Notes: generated from the sequence alone by a model not told the origin. Counted from the stretch's first letter, positions 48,694 through 61,090 are shown. The stretch is 64,000 bases of DNA from Candidatus Kryptoniota bacterium (GCA_938074445.1 CALJEK010000001.1:124001-188000), one strand, 5' to 3'. Made by a program: numbers and translations.

Positions 48694-49869
48694 ATGATGA
48701 TCTTAGTTGATGAATCAGAGCAATCATCAAATCTTGGCGCTAAGATAAAGGTTGTCGGTGTCGGAGGGTGCGGATGTAATGCTATTAACACTTTAGTTAA
48801 AAAAGGAATTACAGGGGTTGAACTAATAGGTATAAATACCGATTTACAATCTCTATCTCAATGTAAAGCACCGATTAAAATTCAAGCGGGGAAAAATTTA
48901 ACAAAAGGGCTTGGCGCTGGTGCAAGACCTGAAGTAGGACAAAAGGCGGTTGAAGAGATAAAAGAAGAGATTGAAAAATTTTTGCAAGGCAGCGATCTTG
49001 TTTTTATCACCGCAGGAATGGGGAAAGGAACGGGAACTGGCGGAGCTCCTGTGATCGGTAGTGTAGCTAAAAGCTTGGGTGCGCTTGTCATCGCTATAGT
49101 TTACACTCCCTTTGATTATGAAGGCTCTTTAAGGATGAGGATAGCTGAGGAGGGTTTGAAAAATCTGCGTGAGGTTGTTGATACGCTTATCGTTATAAGC
49201 AATCAAAAGCTGCTTGGTATTTCGGGAGACGCTGATATTCAATCTGCAATTGAATTAGGCAATGAGGTTCTTTACAATGCCACTCGCGGTATCACTGATA
49301 TAATAATGAAGTCCGGCATCATTAATGTTGATTTCAATGATGTTAAAACAATTATGCGTGATATGGGAGATGCTATTCTTGGAACGGGTGTTGCGCAAGG
49401 TGAACATAGGGCTATTAAGGCAACTCAAAATGCGATATCGAATCCACTTATTGAAGGATTATCAATAGTTGGAGCGAAAGGTGTCTTGATTAATTTCGTT
49501 GGGAAAGATATTAAATTTAGCGAAGTTGAAGACGCCATAAAAGTGGTAACTGAAAAAACAGGTGAAGATGTGAATTTGATTCATGGCATCGTAATCGATG
49601 AATCTATGGGTGATCAGCTTAGAGTTACTGTTATAGCGACTGGACTTAACACATCAACTCACTCGACGAAAAAAACGCCAACCCCGCCTAAAAGGATAAC
49701 CACGGTTTATGAGAAAACAGAAGACGTTCAGCGTGGCGAGAATCTAATTGTGCCAAGTTATGTTCGCAGGGGTATTACACTTAACAGAAAGTTTGAAGAA
49801 ATTGAGAGAGAAAAGGATGATGAAAGCATAAATGACAATCCAAGTTTTTTAAGACAAGTTATGGATTAA
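48694..49869 (+). CDS. ftsZ: Cell division GTPase FtsZ
   Basis: VVGVGGCGCNAINTLVKKGITGVELIGINTD; AGMGKGTGTGGAPV; C-terminal peptide NPSFLRQVMD. Confidence 0.96.
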   Translation: MMILVDESEQSSNLGAKIKVVGVGGCGCNAINTLVKKGITGVELIGINTDLQSLSQCKAPIKIQAGKNLTKGLGAGARPEVGQKAVEEIKEEIEKFLQGSDLVFITAGMGKGTGTGGAPVIGSVAKSLGALVIAIVYTPFDYEGSLRMRIAEEGLKNLREVVDTLIVISNQKLLGISGDADIQSAIELGNEVLYNATRGITDIIMKSGIINVDFNDVKTIMRDMGDAILGTGVAQGEHRAIKATQNAISNPLIEGLSIVGAKGVLINFVGKDIKFSEVEDAIKVVTEKTGEDVNLIHGIVIDESMGDQLRVTVIATGLNTSTHSTKKTPTPPKRITTVYEKTEDVQRGENLIVPSYVRRGITLNRKFEEIEREKDDESINDNPSFLRQVMD

Positions 49870-49910
49870 ATTATAAGTGTGGCAGTGAAAGTGGGAGGAA
49901 AATTTTTGAT

Positions 49911-49939
49911 TTGATTTTAAATTTTAAAAGTCATATATT
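49911..49939 (+). promoter_or_regulatory. tRNA-Leu promoter
   Basis: TTGATT-N17-TATATT, 13 bp upstream of the tRNA 5' end. Confidence 0.6.
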
Positions 49940-49952
49940 TAACTACGGTTAA

Positions 49953-50034
<82 letters not shown>

Positions 50035-50163
50035 CTAACCTTCCGATAATTAATTTTTATTAATTTTTTGTCCCCTTCCTTTTTCATATAATTTTGCTTG
50101 ACAAAATATAAGGAATTTTGCAAATTAAAGTGCGTTTAAAAATAAAATTGTGGAGGTGTATCT

Positions 50164-52923
50164 ATGCGTCATCTGAGCGCTATTTTAATTTCCCTCCTCA
50201 GTTTGGCATTTCTAACCTCCTTAATTCTTGCTCAAGGTAGTGGTTCTTATACTGCTTCTGTGACAGGTAAAATAGTTGATACTGAAGGTAAACCTATACC
50301 TGATGTTGAGGTTATCGCAAAAAATGTTGAAACAGGTTATACCAGAGGCGCTATTACAACAGCAGGTGGAATTTATAATATCTTATCGGTGCCACCCGGA
50401 ACTTATGAAATCAGTGCTTTACATGTTGCTTACGGTAAGCAAACCCAAAAGGTTGAACTTCTCGTGGGCGAAAGGGTTACTGTAAACTTTACTCTGATTC
50501 CGAAAGAAATCCAAGTCGGTGAAGTTGTTGTAACTGCTGAGGCACTTGATTATGAGGTTAAAAAATCGGAACTTTCAGTTCCTATAAGACCGCAACAAAT
50601 TGAAGCTTTGCCAGTCAATACACGTAACTTCCTTGAGCTTATGAGCCTTGTCCCCGGACTTAAACCAATTGGGGCAACGTTTGGTAGTGGCGCAATGCAG
50701 CCTACATGGATTGGGTTTTATTTTGAAGGGACAGAATACAAAAATGAAATTGTTGAAGGTGGACTTGCAGGGCAATTTTTAAGCTCAGGCAACCCATTCC
50801 CTCTTGATGCGGTTAGGGAAGCAAGAGTGATAACTCAGCTTTATAAAGCAGAGTATGCAAAGGCGGGTGGAGGAGTAATAACAGCGGTGTCAAAAACCGG
50901 AACAAATGAGTTTCATGGAACCGTCTTCTTTACATACCGTGATAAAAAACTTAACGCTCGTGGACCTTTTGAAAGGGAGAAACCTGGATTTAAACGTCGT
51001 CAAACAGGCATAAGTTTAGGTGGACCAATTATAAGGGATAAACTTCACTTCTTTACTTCATATGAGGGAACATTTCTCGACAAGTTTGCAACTGTAGTTG
51101 TTGGTCCTCAGTTTTCTAAATATGCTGGAACATTCCATGTTCCGTTTGGCGGTCATGTTGGGCTTGTGAGGTTAACATTTCAGCCCTCGGTTAATCATTT
51201 CCTTGACTTTAGCTATTATGGTAGATTTGATAGGGATTATATGGGGATTGGTGGTCTCTCTGTGTATGAGAGAGGACGGCTTTTCTATAACAGAGTTTAC
51301 AACTATGTTTTAAAGCATCAGTATATAATTTCGCCAAACCTAATGAACGAGGTAAGGATTAACTTCCAGCGTTATAATTGGGAAATAGCGAATATTGCTC
51401 CGTTTCCAACCCCTGGTAAGATTTACCCAAGTGCGTATATAGGTGCTTTTTCCCACGCTCCTCAGAATTGGTTCCAAGATAGATATGCGTTATATGATGA
51501 CATAACTTATACAACAGGTAACCACGTCTTCAAAGGCGGATTTTTCGTTCAAAGATTAAGATACGAAGCCAATCAAAAACTCTACCTGCATCCGATATTT
51601 TATTATCTATCTGATGATACAAGTGCTGCACCATATCAAGCAAGAGTTGGTGTCGGTACGCCAACTGTTGAGAAATGGAATACACAAATCGGAATTTATA
51701 TCCAAGATGATTGGAATGTCACTCCTTATTTAATTTTAAATCTTGGGATAAGGTGGGATTATGAGTCGAACATGATAAATAATGACTTTGCCGTTCCTGA
51801 CACAGTTAGAAGAGATCTGCAACAATTTTTCCCTGCAAAGTATTTTTCAACGGGCAAGGATAGAAAACCATATTTAAAAGCTTTCCAGCCAAGATTTGGT
51901 TTTTCATATGATATAAGCAAGGAAGGTAAAACTGTTATCTTTGGCGGAGCCGGAATCTACTACGATAGGCATGTTTGGAATGTCGCTTCTGATGAGATTT
52001 TAAGATATACTTGGAAAGTTTATTACCTTGATTTTGGTCCAGGGAGATTAACTTGGGATGACAAGTATTATAACCGTGATGAGCTTCTAAACTTAATCGC
52101 GCAGGGTAGAGTTCCAGCTCCTGAGATTTTCCTTATTCCTAACGACCTGAAACCACCAATGACAGTTCAATTCAGCATTGGGTTAAGGCAAAGGTTTGGA
52201 GATGTGGTAGCGAGCATAAGTTATACAGGTGTTAGAGGTTATAATGAAATAACGACATATAATGCCAACTGGAAAAACAATTTAACAACCAAATACGGAC
52301 CAATTCAGGTTTGGACCGATGCAGGCAATTCTTGGTATGATGCAATTTACTTTACATTCGACAAACCATACAAACCTGGCTCGTGGGGCTTGAACATAGC
52401 TTACACACTTTCATGGACTTATGATGAGTTCGATAACACGATCTACTATGGTTATTTGTACTATACCAATCCTGATATGTTAAAGAAGGCACCATCCACA
52501 CTTGACGAAAGACATCGCATTTCGGTTAATGGAATAGTTGAGCTTCCATTCGGATTTAAGTTGAGTGGTTGGGGAACATTCGCAACCGGTAGACCCTATC
52601 TTGTATTTACTGGAACTGATGACAATAATGATGGAGTCATTGGGAACGATTATCCACCTGGGTTAGGTAGAAACGCTGGTAGAGTTCCTGGACAAAGATT
52701 TATATTTAAGTATGTATTTGCCGAAAGAAACTTTAATTTGCGGTTGTCGAAAGATCTCTCATATCGTGGCTTTACTTTAACATTGATGCTCGAAGCTTTC
52801 AATGTATTCAACTGGACTAACTTTGGTGGTTATGTTGGCAATATGAAGTCTCCATTGTTTGGTAAGCCTACAACAGCAGGTGCCCCAAGGCAAATTCAAC
52901 TTGGGACAAGAATTAGCTTCTAA
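50164..52923 (+). CDS. TonB-dependent receptor with N-terminal carboxypeptidase-regulatory-like domain
   Basis: Signal peptide; SVTGKIVDTEGKPIPDVEVIAKNVETGYTRGAITTAGGIYNILSVPPGTYEI; TonB plug-like; long beta-rich barrel. Confidence 0.88.
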   Translation: MRHLSAILISLLSLAFLTSLILAQGSGSYTASVTGKIVDTEGKPIPDVEVIAKNVETGYTRGAITTAGGIYNILSVPPGTYEISALHVAYGKQTQKVELLVGERVTVNFTLIPKEIQVGEVVVTAEALDYEVKKSELSVPIRPQQIEALPVNTRNFLELMSLVPGLKPIGATFGSGAMQPTWIGFYFEGTEYKNEIVEGGLAGQFLSSGNPFPLDAVREARVITQLYKAEYAKAGGGVITAVSKTGTNEFHGTVFFTYRDKKLNARGPFEREKPGFKRRQTGISLGGPIIRDKLHFFTSYEGTFLDKFATVVVGPQFSKYAGTFHVPFGGHVGLVRLTFQPSVNHFLDFSYYGRFDRDYMGIGGLSVYERGRLFYNRVYNYVLKHQYIISPNLMNEVRINFQRYNWEIANIAPFPTPGKIYPSAYIGAFSHAPQNWFQDRYALYDDITYTTGNHVFKGGFFVQRLRYEANQKLYLHPIFYYLSDDTSAAPYQARVGVGTPTVEKWNTQIGIYIQDDWNVTPYLILNLGIRWDYESNMINNDFAVPDTVRRDLQQFFPAKYFSTGKDRKPYLKAFQPRFGFSYDISKEGKTVIFGGAGIYYDRHVWNVASDEILRYTWKVYYLDFGPGRLTWDDKYYNRDELLNLIAQGRVPAPEIFLIPNDLKPPMTVQFSIGLRQRFGDVVASISYTGVRGYNEITTYNANWKNNLTTKYGPIQVWTDAGNSWYDAIYFTFDKPYKPGSWGLNIAYTLSWTYDEFDNTIYYGYLYYTNPDMLKKAPSTLDERHRISVNGIVELPFGFKLSGWGTFATGRPYLVFTGTDDNNDGVIGNDYPPGLGRNAGRVPGQRFIFKYVFAERNFNLRLSKDLSYRGFTLTLMLEAFNVFNWTNFGGYVGNMKSPLFGKPTTAGAPRQIQLGTRISF

Positions 52924-52933
52924 TAATTCAACA

Positions 52934-52972
52934 CCCCCTCTTTCATTTGGAAAGAGGGGGCTTACATTTTTT
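52934..52972 (+). terminator. Rho-independent terminator after the TonB-dependent receptor
   Basis: CCCCCTCTTTC-ATTTG-GAAAGAGGGGG (11-bp stem) then CTTACATTTTTT. Confidence 0.85.
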
Positions 52973-53711
52973 AATTTATTTTATATCTTGTGAGTTCTCG
53001 CCTTATTCCATTTTCAGAAGCAGTCGCAGGGGTTTCGTGTTTAACCGGTCCAATACCTGGAGAAAACCAAATATAGTCTTTTGAGGTAAAGCTTGCAACT
53101 GTAACCCCACCTACACTTATGGAGCCAGTCGCAATTGCCTCAAATTTATATGAATCATATCTGCCAGCGGGAGTTTGAATTTGTTCACGAGTACTTATGT
53201 TGCCAGTTATGTTTATTTTTATATTTAATGGCAAAAGTTGCCCTTGGTAATTTACGGTAAGCGTTGTATCCAAACTTAAGATAGTGTATGGTTCATTTAA
53301 GTTACCCGAAGCTTTTATAAACGGAACCCATCGTTTGTATTCAAAACCTGGAATTGAAATTGTTCCAGTTAAATCTATCCATGCATAAAGATATCCCCCC
53401 TCAAGGTAAACAAGAAGGGTATCAACCTCAATACTTTTATTTGCATATATGAATGAATCAAGCACAACATATGGATTTTTTCCTGCAAATTGGATTTGCC
53501 CAACTACTGTCGTTGACGAAGTAAATTCTGTACCATTGATTTTGGCTCCGGCTGTATCAATTTCATATCCCGAGTAATTCCAAGCATTACCGACTTTCAA
53601 TGGGAAGAGGTTTGATGGAATTGTTTCAATGTTAAGTGGCGTTGTCTCTTTTTTACATCCCCCAAAAATAAGGGCAAGGGATATCAAAGAGACTATTAAC
53701 TTCCTCATCAT
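52971..53711 (-). CDS. Hypothetical lipoprotein
   Basis: MMRKLIVSLISLALIFGGCKKE: signal peptide with lipobox FGGC; 246 aa. Confidence 0.75.
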   Translation of the reverse strand: MMRKLIVSLISLALIFGGCKKETTPLNIETIPSNLFPLKVGNAWNYSGYEIDTAGAKINGTEFTSSTTVVGQIQFAGKNPYVVLDSFIYANKSIEVDTLLVYLEGGYLYAWIDLTGTISIPGFEYKRWVPFIKASGNLNEPYTILSLDTTLTVNYQGQLLPLNIKINITGNISTREQIQTPAGRYDSYKFEAIATGSISVGGVTVASFTSKDYIWFSPGIGPVKHETPATASENGIRRELTRYKIN

Positions 53712-53741
53712 ATTTAACCCCCATTATTTTAGTTTTTGCTT

Positions 53742-53768
53742 GAAAAATGGCGGGCAAATTTGCCCGCC
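53742..53768 (-). terminator. Rho-independent terminator after mdh
   Basis: GGCGGGCAAATTTGCCCGCC perfect inverted repeat followed on the minus strand by ATTTTTC. Confidence 0.82.
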
Positions 53769-53777
53769 TTAAAAATT

Positions 53778-55006
<1,229 letters not shown>

Positions 55007-55031
55007 GTTAATTGCCTCCTTTTTTTAGTTT

Positions 55032-55424
55032 TTATTTTATTAAACTTGCGACTTTTGATTCAAGCGCAGCAAGTCGTTCTCTTATTTGAATTGCGATGTC
55101 AATCTTCTCGTCAAGACGTTTTATCTCTGCCCTAAACTCATTCTTAAAAGCATCTAATTCATTACGAAGGCTATCAATATCTTTTTTCAGTCCAGAGATC
55201 TCGGCTTTTAATTCATTACGAACGAGTTCAATTTTTTCATCAACTCGTCTAAGCCCAGAATCGATCTTTTCGTCGAGTCGCCTAAGCCCGGAATCAATTT
55301 TTTCATCAAGTCTTTTAATTTCTGAATCAAATCTTGTCCTTAACTCTTGAACACTTGACTTGATATCGTGGAGTTCTGGAACTACGAGTTCCTGAATTAT
55401 TTTTGCCACATCTACCTTTGGCAT
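55032..55424 (-). CDS. Coiled-coil protein with 11-residue repeats
   Basis: RLDEKIDSGLR RLDEKIDSGLR RVDEKIELVRN repeats; intact 130 aa ORF between rplU and rpmA. Confidence 0.75.
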   Translation of the reverse strand: MPKVDVAKIIQELVVPELHDIKSSVQELRTRFDSEIKRLDEKIDSGLRRLDEKIDSGLRRVDEKIELVRNELKAEISGLKKDIDSLRNELDAFKNEFRAEIKRLDEKIDIAIQIRERLAALESKVASLIK

Positions 55425-55741
55425 TAACTCTCAAAATGGATTTTATTAATTTCAATTTGAGTATAATTTTGCCGATGTCCTTTTGTTACTTTATAGCCTT
55501 TGCGACGTTTTTTCTTGAAAACAATTATTTTCTCGCCTTTTACATGTCTTAAAACCGTCGCCTCAACGAAAGCTCCGGGCACGTATGGATTTCCAATGTG
55601 GGTTTCTTTCCCGTCTTGAAACAAAAGGACGCTTTGAAACTTAACTTTGCTTCCCGGTTCTTTTTCAATCTTTTGAACAAAAATTTTATCAGATTCCTTG
55701 ACCTTATATTGGTGCCCACCAATTTTTACAACCGCAAACAT
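55424..55741 (-). CDS. rplU: 50S ribosomal protein L21
   Basis: MFAVVKIGGHQYKVKESDKIFVQKI, KKRRKGYKVTKGHRQNYTQIEI. Confidence 0.96.
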   Translation of the reverse strand: MFAVVKIGGHQYKVKESDKIFVQKIEKEPGSKVKFQSVLLFQDGKETHIGNPYVPGAFVEATVLRHVKGEKIIVFKKKRRKGYKVTKGHRQNYTQIEINKIHFES

Positions 55742-55887
55742 CTTTCCCTTACTTTTGTTTTAAATTCAACGCAACTAAATTTAGCAAATCGGTCGAAAAA
55801 AAACAATAAATTTTGATTATCTTTTTGTTCTTTTTAACTTTTAAAATCTGGATGATAGCCTTTAACTAAATTTTTCGGTTTTTTGAG

Positions 55888-57201
55888 ATGGGAAAAAGTG
55901 TAATTGCCATAGTAGGAAGACCGAACGTTGGAAAATCAACGCTTTTTAACAGAATTATCGGTGAAAGAGACGCTATTGTCGACCCTAAAAGTGGTGTTAC
56001 TAGGGACAGGCATTACGGGACAGCTGAATGGAACGGTAAAAAATTTTCAATTATAGACACTGGTGGGTATGTTCCGGATTCCGACAATGTTTTTGAAGCA
56101 GCTATAAGGGAGCAAGTTCAAATTGCGATTGACGAAGCAGATGTGATAATTTTTGTCGTCGATGCGGTATCAGGAGTTACACCCATAGATATTGAAATTG
56201 CGAGAATATTAAGGCAAACGAAAAAGAAAGTTATACTCGCGGTAAATAAAATTGATAACGAAAAACTTGAACTATATTCATCTCAATTTTATGAACTTGG
56301 GCTTGGGGAACCATTTCCGATATCAGCACTTCATGGAAGAAAAGTGGGCGATTTTCTTGATGAGGTGGTTAAAGACTTGCCTGAGGTGAGCGAAGAGACC
56401 CAAAGTCTTGAAAATCAGATAAAAGTTGCTATCGTTGGGCAACCAAACGTTGGAAAATCTTCATTTGTCAATGCTGTTCTCGGTGAAAATAGAATAATTG
56501 TCACCGATATACCCGGAACGACTCGGGATTCCATTGATACTTTTTTTGAGTACAATGGGGTTAATTTTGTTCTCATTGACACAGCTGGATTGAGGAAAAG
56601 GAGCAAGATTAAGGAAAGTATAGAGTTTTACAGTGCCATAAGAGCTTTAAAAGCGCTCGAAAGATGCGATGTTGCGGTTGTTATGCTTGATGCAACTTTT
56701 GGACTTGAGAGGCAAGATTTAAGAATCATTGGGGAAGCTGCGGACTTGAAAAGGGGAATTATAATTGCGGTAAATAAATGGGACCTTATCGAAAAAGATT
56801 CGAATACCGCCCTTGAATATGAGCGTGCCCTCAGAGAAAGGTTGAGAGTTTTTGACTATGTCCCTGTTTTATTTATATCGGCTAAAACCAAGCAAAGAAT
56901 TTTCAAGGTTCTCGATCTTGCGAAGATTGTTTATGAGGAAAGAAATAAAAGGGTGAAAACAAGCGAACTTAATAGAATTTTGTTGCCGATCGTTAAGGAA
57001 ACGCCACCTCCAGCGATTTCAGGGAAGGAGATAAAAATTAAGTATGTCATGCAGGTTAAAACAGCGCCACCTGTGTTTGCATTTTTCACGAATTTCCCAG
57101 ATGATATCCCAGAGCATTACAGAAGATTTCTTGAAAATAAAATCCGCGAACATTTTGGTTTCGTTGGTGTGCCTTTGACTATTGTTTTTAAAAAGAAGTG
57201 A
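55888..57201 (+). CDS. der: Ribosome-associated GTPase Der (EngA)
   Basis: Two G domains: GRPNVGKSTLFNRI / DTGG and GQPNVGKSSFVNAVL / DTAGLRKRSK. Confidence 0.97.
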   Translation: MGKSVIAIVGRPNVGKSTLFNRIIGERDAIVDPKSGVTRDRHYGTAEWNGKKFSIIDTGGYVPDSDNVFEAAIREQVQIAIDEADVIIFVVDAVSGVTPIDIEIARILRQTKKKVILAVNKIDNEKLELYSSQFYELGLGEPFPISALHGRKVGDFLDEVVKDLPEVSEETQSLENQIKVAIVGQPNVGKSSFVNAVLGENRIIVTDIPGTTRDSIDTFFEYNGVNFVLIDTAGLRKRSKIKESIEFYSAIRALKALERCDVAVVMLDATFGLERQDLRIIGEAADLKRGIIIAVNKWDLIEKDSNTALEYERALRERLRVFDYVPVLFISAKTKQRIFKVLDLAKIVYEERNKRVKTSELNRILLPIVKETPPPAISGKEIKIKYVMQVKTAPPVFAFFTNFPDDIPEHYRRFLENKIREHFGFVGVPLTIVFKKK

Positions 57202-57208
57202 TGTTTTT

Positions 57209-57661
57209 TCATTTTTCTTTGCTTTCAACAAGTAAAGTGACGGGACCATCGTTTATTATCTCGACGATCATCATTGCTTTAAAGACACCTGTTTTTACTT
57301 TTTCTTCTCCCATAGCTTGCTTAAGATATTCAACGAATTTATTGTATAAAATTTCCGCTTCCTCTGGTTTTGATGCTTGTGTGAAATCGGGTCTATTCCC
57401 GTATCTTGTATCCCCATAAAGTGTAAATTGTGACACTACAAGTGCTTCCCCATTTACATCTTTTACAGATAGATTCATTCTTTTGTTTTCGTCATCAAAA
57501 ATTCTAAGATTTGCACATTTATTCGCAAGATATTTTGCGTCTTCTTCCGTGTCCCCGTTTTTTACGCCAAGCAAAATTACAATTCCTTTTCCAATTTGAC
57601 TATAAAGTGAGCCGTCGATTGTCACGCTACCTCGTATAACTCTTTGGACAAGCGCTCTCAT
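57209..57661 (-). CDS. dtd: D-aminoacyl-tRNA deacylase
   Basis: MRALVQRVIRGSVTIDG, LVVSQFTLYGDTRYGNRPDFTQA, NDGPVTLLVES. Confidence 0.96.
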   Translation of the reverse strand: MRALVQRVIRGSVTIDGSLYSQIGKGIVILLGVKNGDTEEDAKYLANKCANLRIFDDENKRMNLSVKDVNGEALVVSQFTLYGDTRYGNRPDFTQASKPEEAEILYNKFVEYLKQAMGEEKVKTGVFKAMMIVEIINDGPVTLLVESKEK

Positions 57662-58554
57662 CTTCTTTCAATTTTTATTTTTGCAACCCTTTCAATTCCA
57701 AGATAGTCATTGAAAATTTCAATTTGATTATATCCAGTGTCGGTGAAAATTTTCTTTACTTTTTCAAATTGACCATAAGCCATTTCAACAAAGATGAAGC
57801 CCGTATTTGCGATTATCTCTTTTCCAACATCAGCAATCCTTCTGTAAAAACTTAGTCCATTTGCCCCATCGGTAATTGCAATCCTTGGCTCAAAATTTTT
57901 TATCTCATCCTGCAAACTTTCAAATTCGTCAATGGCTACATACGGTGGATTTGAAACGATTATGTCAAATTGATTTTTAAATTTAGAAGCGAAGTTTTCA
58001 TCAAATAGATCAAATTGAATGAATTGAACATTTTCAACTCCGTTCAAGTTGGCGTTTTCATTTGCGACTTCAATTATTTTTTCGCTTACGTCAATTCCAA
58101 CTATAAAAGATTTATCTTTAAGAAACTTCGCCAAACTTATAGCTATGTTCCCGCTTCCAGTTCCAATATCAAGCACTTTAACAGGCACATTGAGAAATTC
58201 TTTTTTAACTGTTTCTATTACCTTTTCAACGAGCACCTCGGTTTCTGGTCTTGGAATTAAAACATCTGGTGTTAGTTTAAACTCAAGTCCCATAAATTCA
58301 GTTTTGCCGATAATGTATTGGAGGGGTTCCTTTTTTATCCTTCTTGTTATCAATACTTTGAGTTCCTCAAGTTCTCTTTTCGTGAGCGGTTTTTCAAAGT
58401 TAATGTATAAATCAACCCTTTTACATTTTAGCACGTGACAGAGCATTAATTCAATTGTTAACCTCGCTTCATCAATTCCCTTTGATTTAAGGTATTCGGT
58501 TCCCCAGTTTATTATGTCAATTATTCGCCAAGTTTTTGTTTCGGCTTTATCCAT
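57658..58554 (-). CDS. prmC: Peptide chain release factor N5-glutamine methyltransferase
   Basis: PLQYIIGKTEFMGLEFKLTPDVLIPRPETEVLVE, LDIGTGSGNIAISL, IIVSNPPYVA. Confidence 0.95.
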   Translation of the reverse strand: MDKAETKTWRIIDIINWGTEYLKSKGIDEARLTIELMLCHVLKCKRVDLYINFEKPLTKRELEELKVLITRRIKKEPLQYIIGKTEFMGLEFKLTPDVLIPRPETEVLVEKVIETVKKEFLNVPVKVLDIGTGSGNIAISLAKFLKDKSFIVGIDVSEKIIEVANENANLNGVENVQFIQFDLFDENFASKFKNQFDIIVSNPPYVAIDEFESLQDEIKNFEPRIAITDGANGLSFYRRIADVGKEIIANTGFIFVEMAYGQFEKVKKIFTDTGYNQIEIFNDYLGIERVAKIKIERR

Positions 58555-59002
58555 TTTTAATTTCGTTTAAGATTTTGACAATTCTTGCAGTATGTGAACC
58601 GTCCCAGTAAATTTTGCCACATTTTGGACATTGATAAAATTCATCAAATGATTTGGCTGTTTCCTCAGGGATCAAGTTTATAATGCTTGACTTTTCAACC
58701 TCGATTATTTCAGTATTACAAATTGAGCATCGGGAAAATAAATTCGTTTCGGTGTCAAGGTTTAAATTTTTAATGACTTCGTTTAGTTGTTCTTTGAATT
58801 TTTCTGCTTTCACGATGTAGAAATTTTTTGCTCCGAACTCTTCGGCTACTCTTTTGCTTCGCGTGAGAAAAAGTCTTTCTTCTTCGTTTGCGATTTTAAT
58901 TAGTTCTTTAGTTGAGAGCTTTGGATTGTATATTGTGTCATATCCAAGTAGTCGCAACCATCTCGCAAGTTTGCCGAGCATTATATCTGCGACGAATTTC
59001 AT
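58547..59002 (-). CDS. Mut7-C RNase-domain (PIN-like) protein with zinc ribbon
   Basis: KFVADIMLGKLARWLRLLGYDTIY; CSIC...CPKCGKIYWDGSH. Confidence 0.9.
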   Translation of the reverse strand: MKFVADIMLGKLARWLRLLGYDTIYNPKLSTKELIKIANEEERLFLTRSKRVAEEFGAKNFYIVKAEKFKEQLNEVIKNLNLDTETNLFSRCSICNTEIIEVEKSSIINLIPEETAKSFDEFYQCPKCGKIYWDGSHTARIVKILNEIKNG

Positions 59003-59067
59003 TCGGTTTGATATTTTTGTTTTTCAGGTTTTAAAATAAAAAATTAGCAATGGATTTGCAATAAAGG

Positions 59068-59643
59068 TTGATTTCAAAGCTTGTTATGAAAAAGAAAGTA
59101 AAGAAAACGCACAAAACTGCTGTCGTTATAATTCCGCCGAAAGATGTTTGGGCTCCAATTCAAAGGATAAGAGAAAAGTATGATAGACAATTTAGAAGGT
59201 GGATGCCACACATAACGTTGATTTACCCGTTTAGACCTTTTGAAGAGTTTGAGGAAATTTATTCGAACTTCGAAAATGTTTGCAGAGAGATCAGAGATTT
59301 TAAAGTTGAACTTGTTGAGTTCAAATTTTTCAAGCATTACGGTGAGAATTACACGATATGGCTTGCGCCTCAGCCTTCTGAGGAAATTGTAAAGTTGCAG
59401 GATAGGTTGCAGGTGATCGTTCCAGATTGTGATGATGTCCGCAGGTTTGAAAATGGCTTCACCCCACATTTGAGCGTTGGGCAAGTTAAGGGAAAAGATA
59501 AACTTGAAAATTTATTAATGGAGTTCAGAAACTCTTGGAGACCAATTAGGTTCAGCGTAAACTCTATCTTTTTCATTTGGAGGGATGACCCACCCAATGA
59601 TGTTTTTAGAATTTGGAGGGAGATAAAATTTGGCAGTGAATAA
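59068..59643 (+). CDS. 2'-5' RNA ligase / 2H phosphoesterase superfamily protein
   Basis: Two HxT/Sx motifs, PHITLIYPF and PHLSVGQV. Confidence 0.85.
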   Translation: MISKLVMKKKVKKTHKTAVVIIPPKDVWAPIQRIREKYDRQFRRWMPHITLIYPFRPFEEFEEIYSNFENVCREIRDFKVELVEFKFFKHYGENYTIWLAPQPSEEIVKLQDRLQVIVPDCDDVRRFENGFTPHLSVGQVKGKDKLENLLMEFRNSWRPIRFSVNSIFFIWRDDPPNDVFRIWREIKFGSE

Positions 59644-59690
59644 TTGTTTTTTCTGGTTTTTGTTGATATAATTAAAAGGTTCTCAATTAA

Positions 59691-61001
<1,311 letters not shown>

Positions 61002-61009
61002 GGGGAGTT

Positions 61010-61040
61010 GGGCAAAGTTTGATTTTGCCCCCAAATTTTA
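61010..61040 (+). terminator. Possible terminator after eno
   Basis: GGGCAAA-GTTTGAT-TTTGCCC hairpin, then CCAAATTTTATT. Confidence 0.5.
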
Positions 61041-61090
61041 TTATTTTTACAAAAATTTTGCGGAAGAAAACTTAAATTTTTTTGCTTCTG

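Noticed and set aside
50041-50070. AT-only inverted repeat AATTAAT-TTTT-ATTAATT after tRNA-Leu as a terminator
   Set aside because: Stem is entirely A/T and weak; cannot be distinguished from background in AT-rich DNA.
50098-50126. TTGACA upstream of the TonB receptor as a promoter
   Set aside because: No good -10 at 16-18 nt spacing (CAAATT); too weak to list as a feature.
58049-58438. 129-aa plus-strand Ser/Leu-rich ORF inside prmC
   Set aside because: Antisense shadow ORF; low complexity composition.
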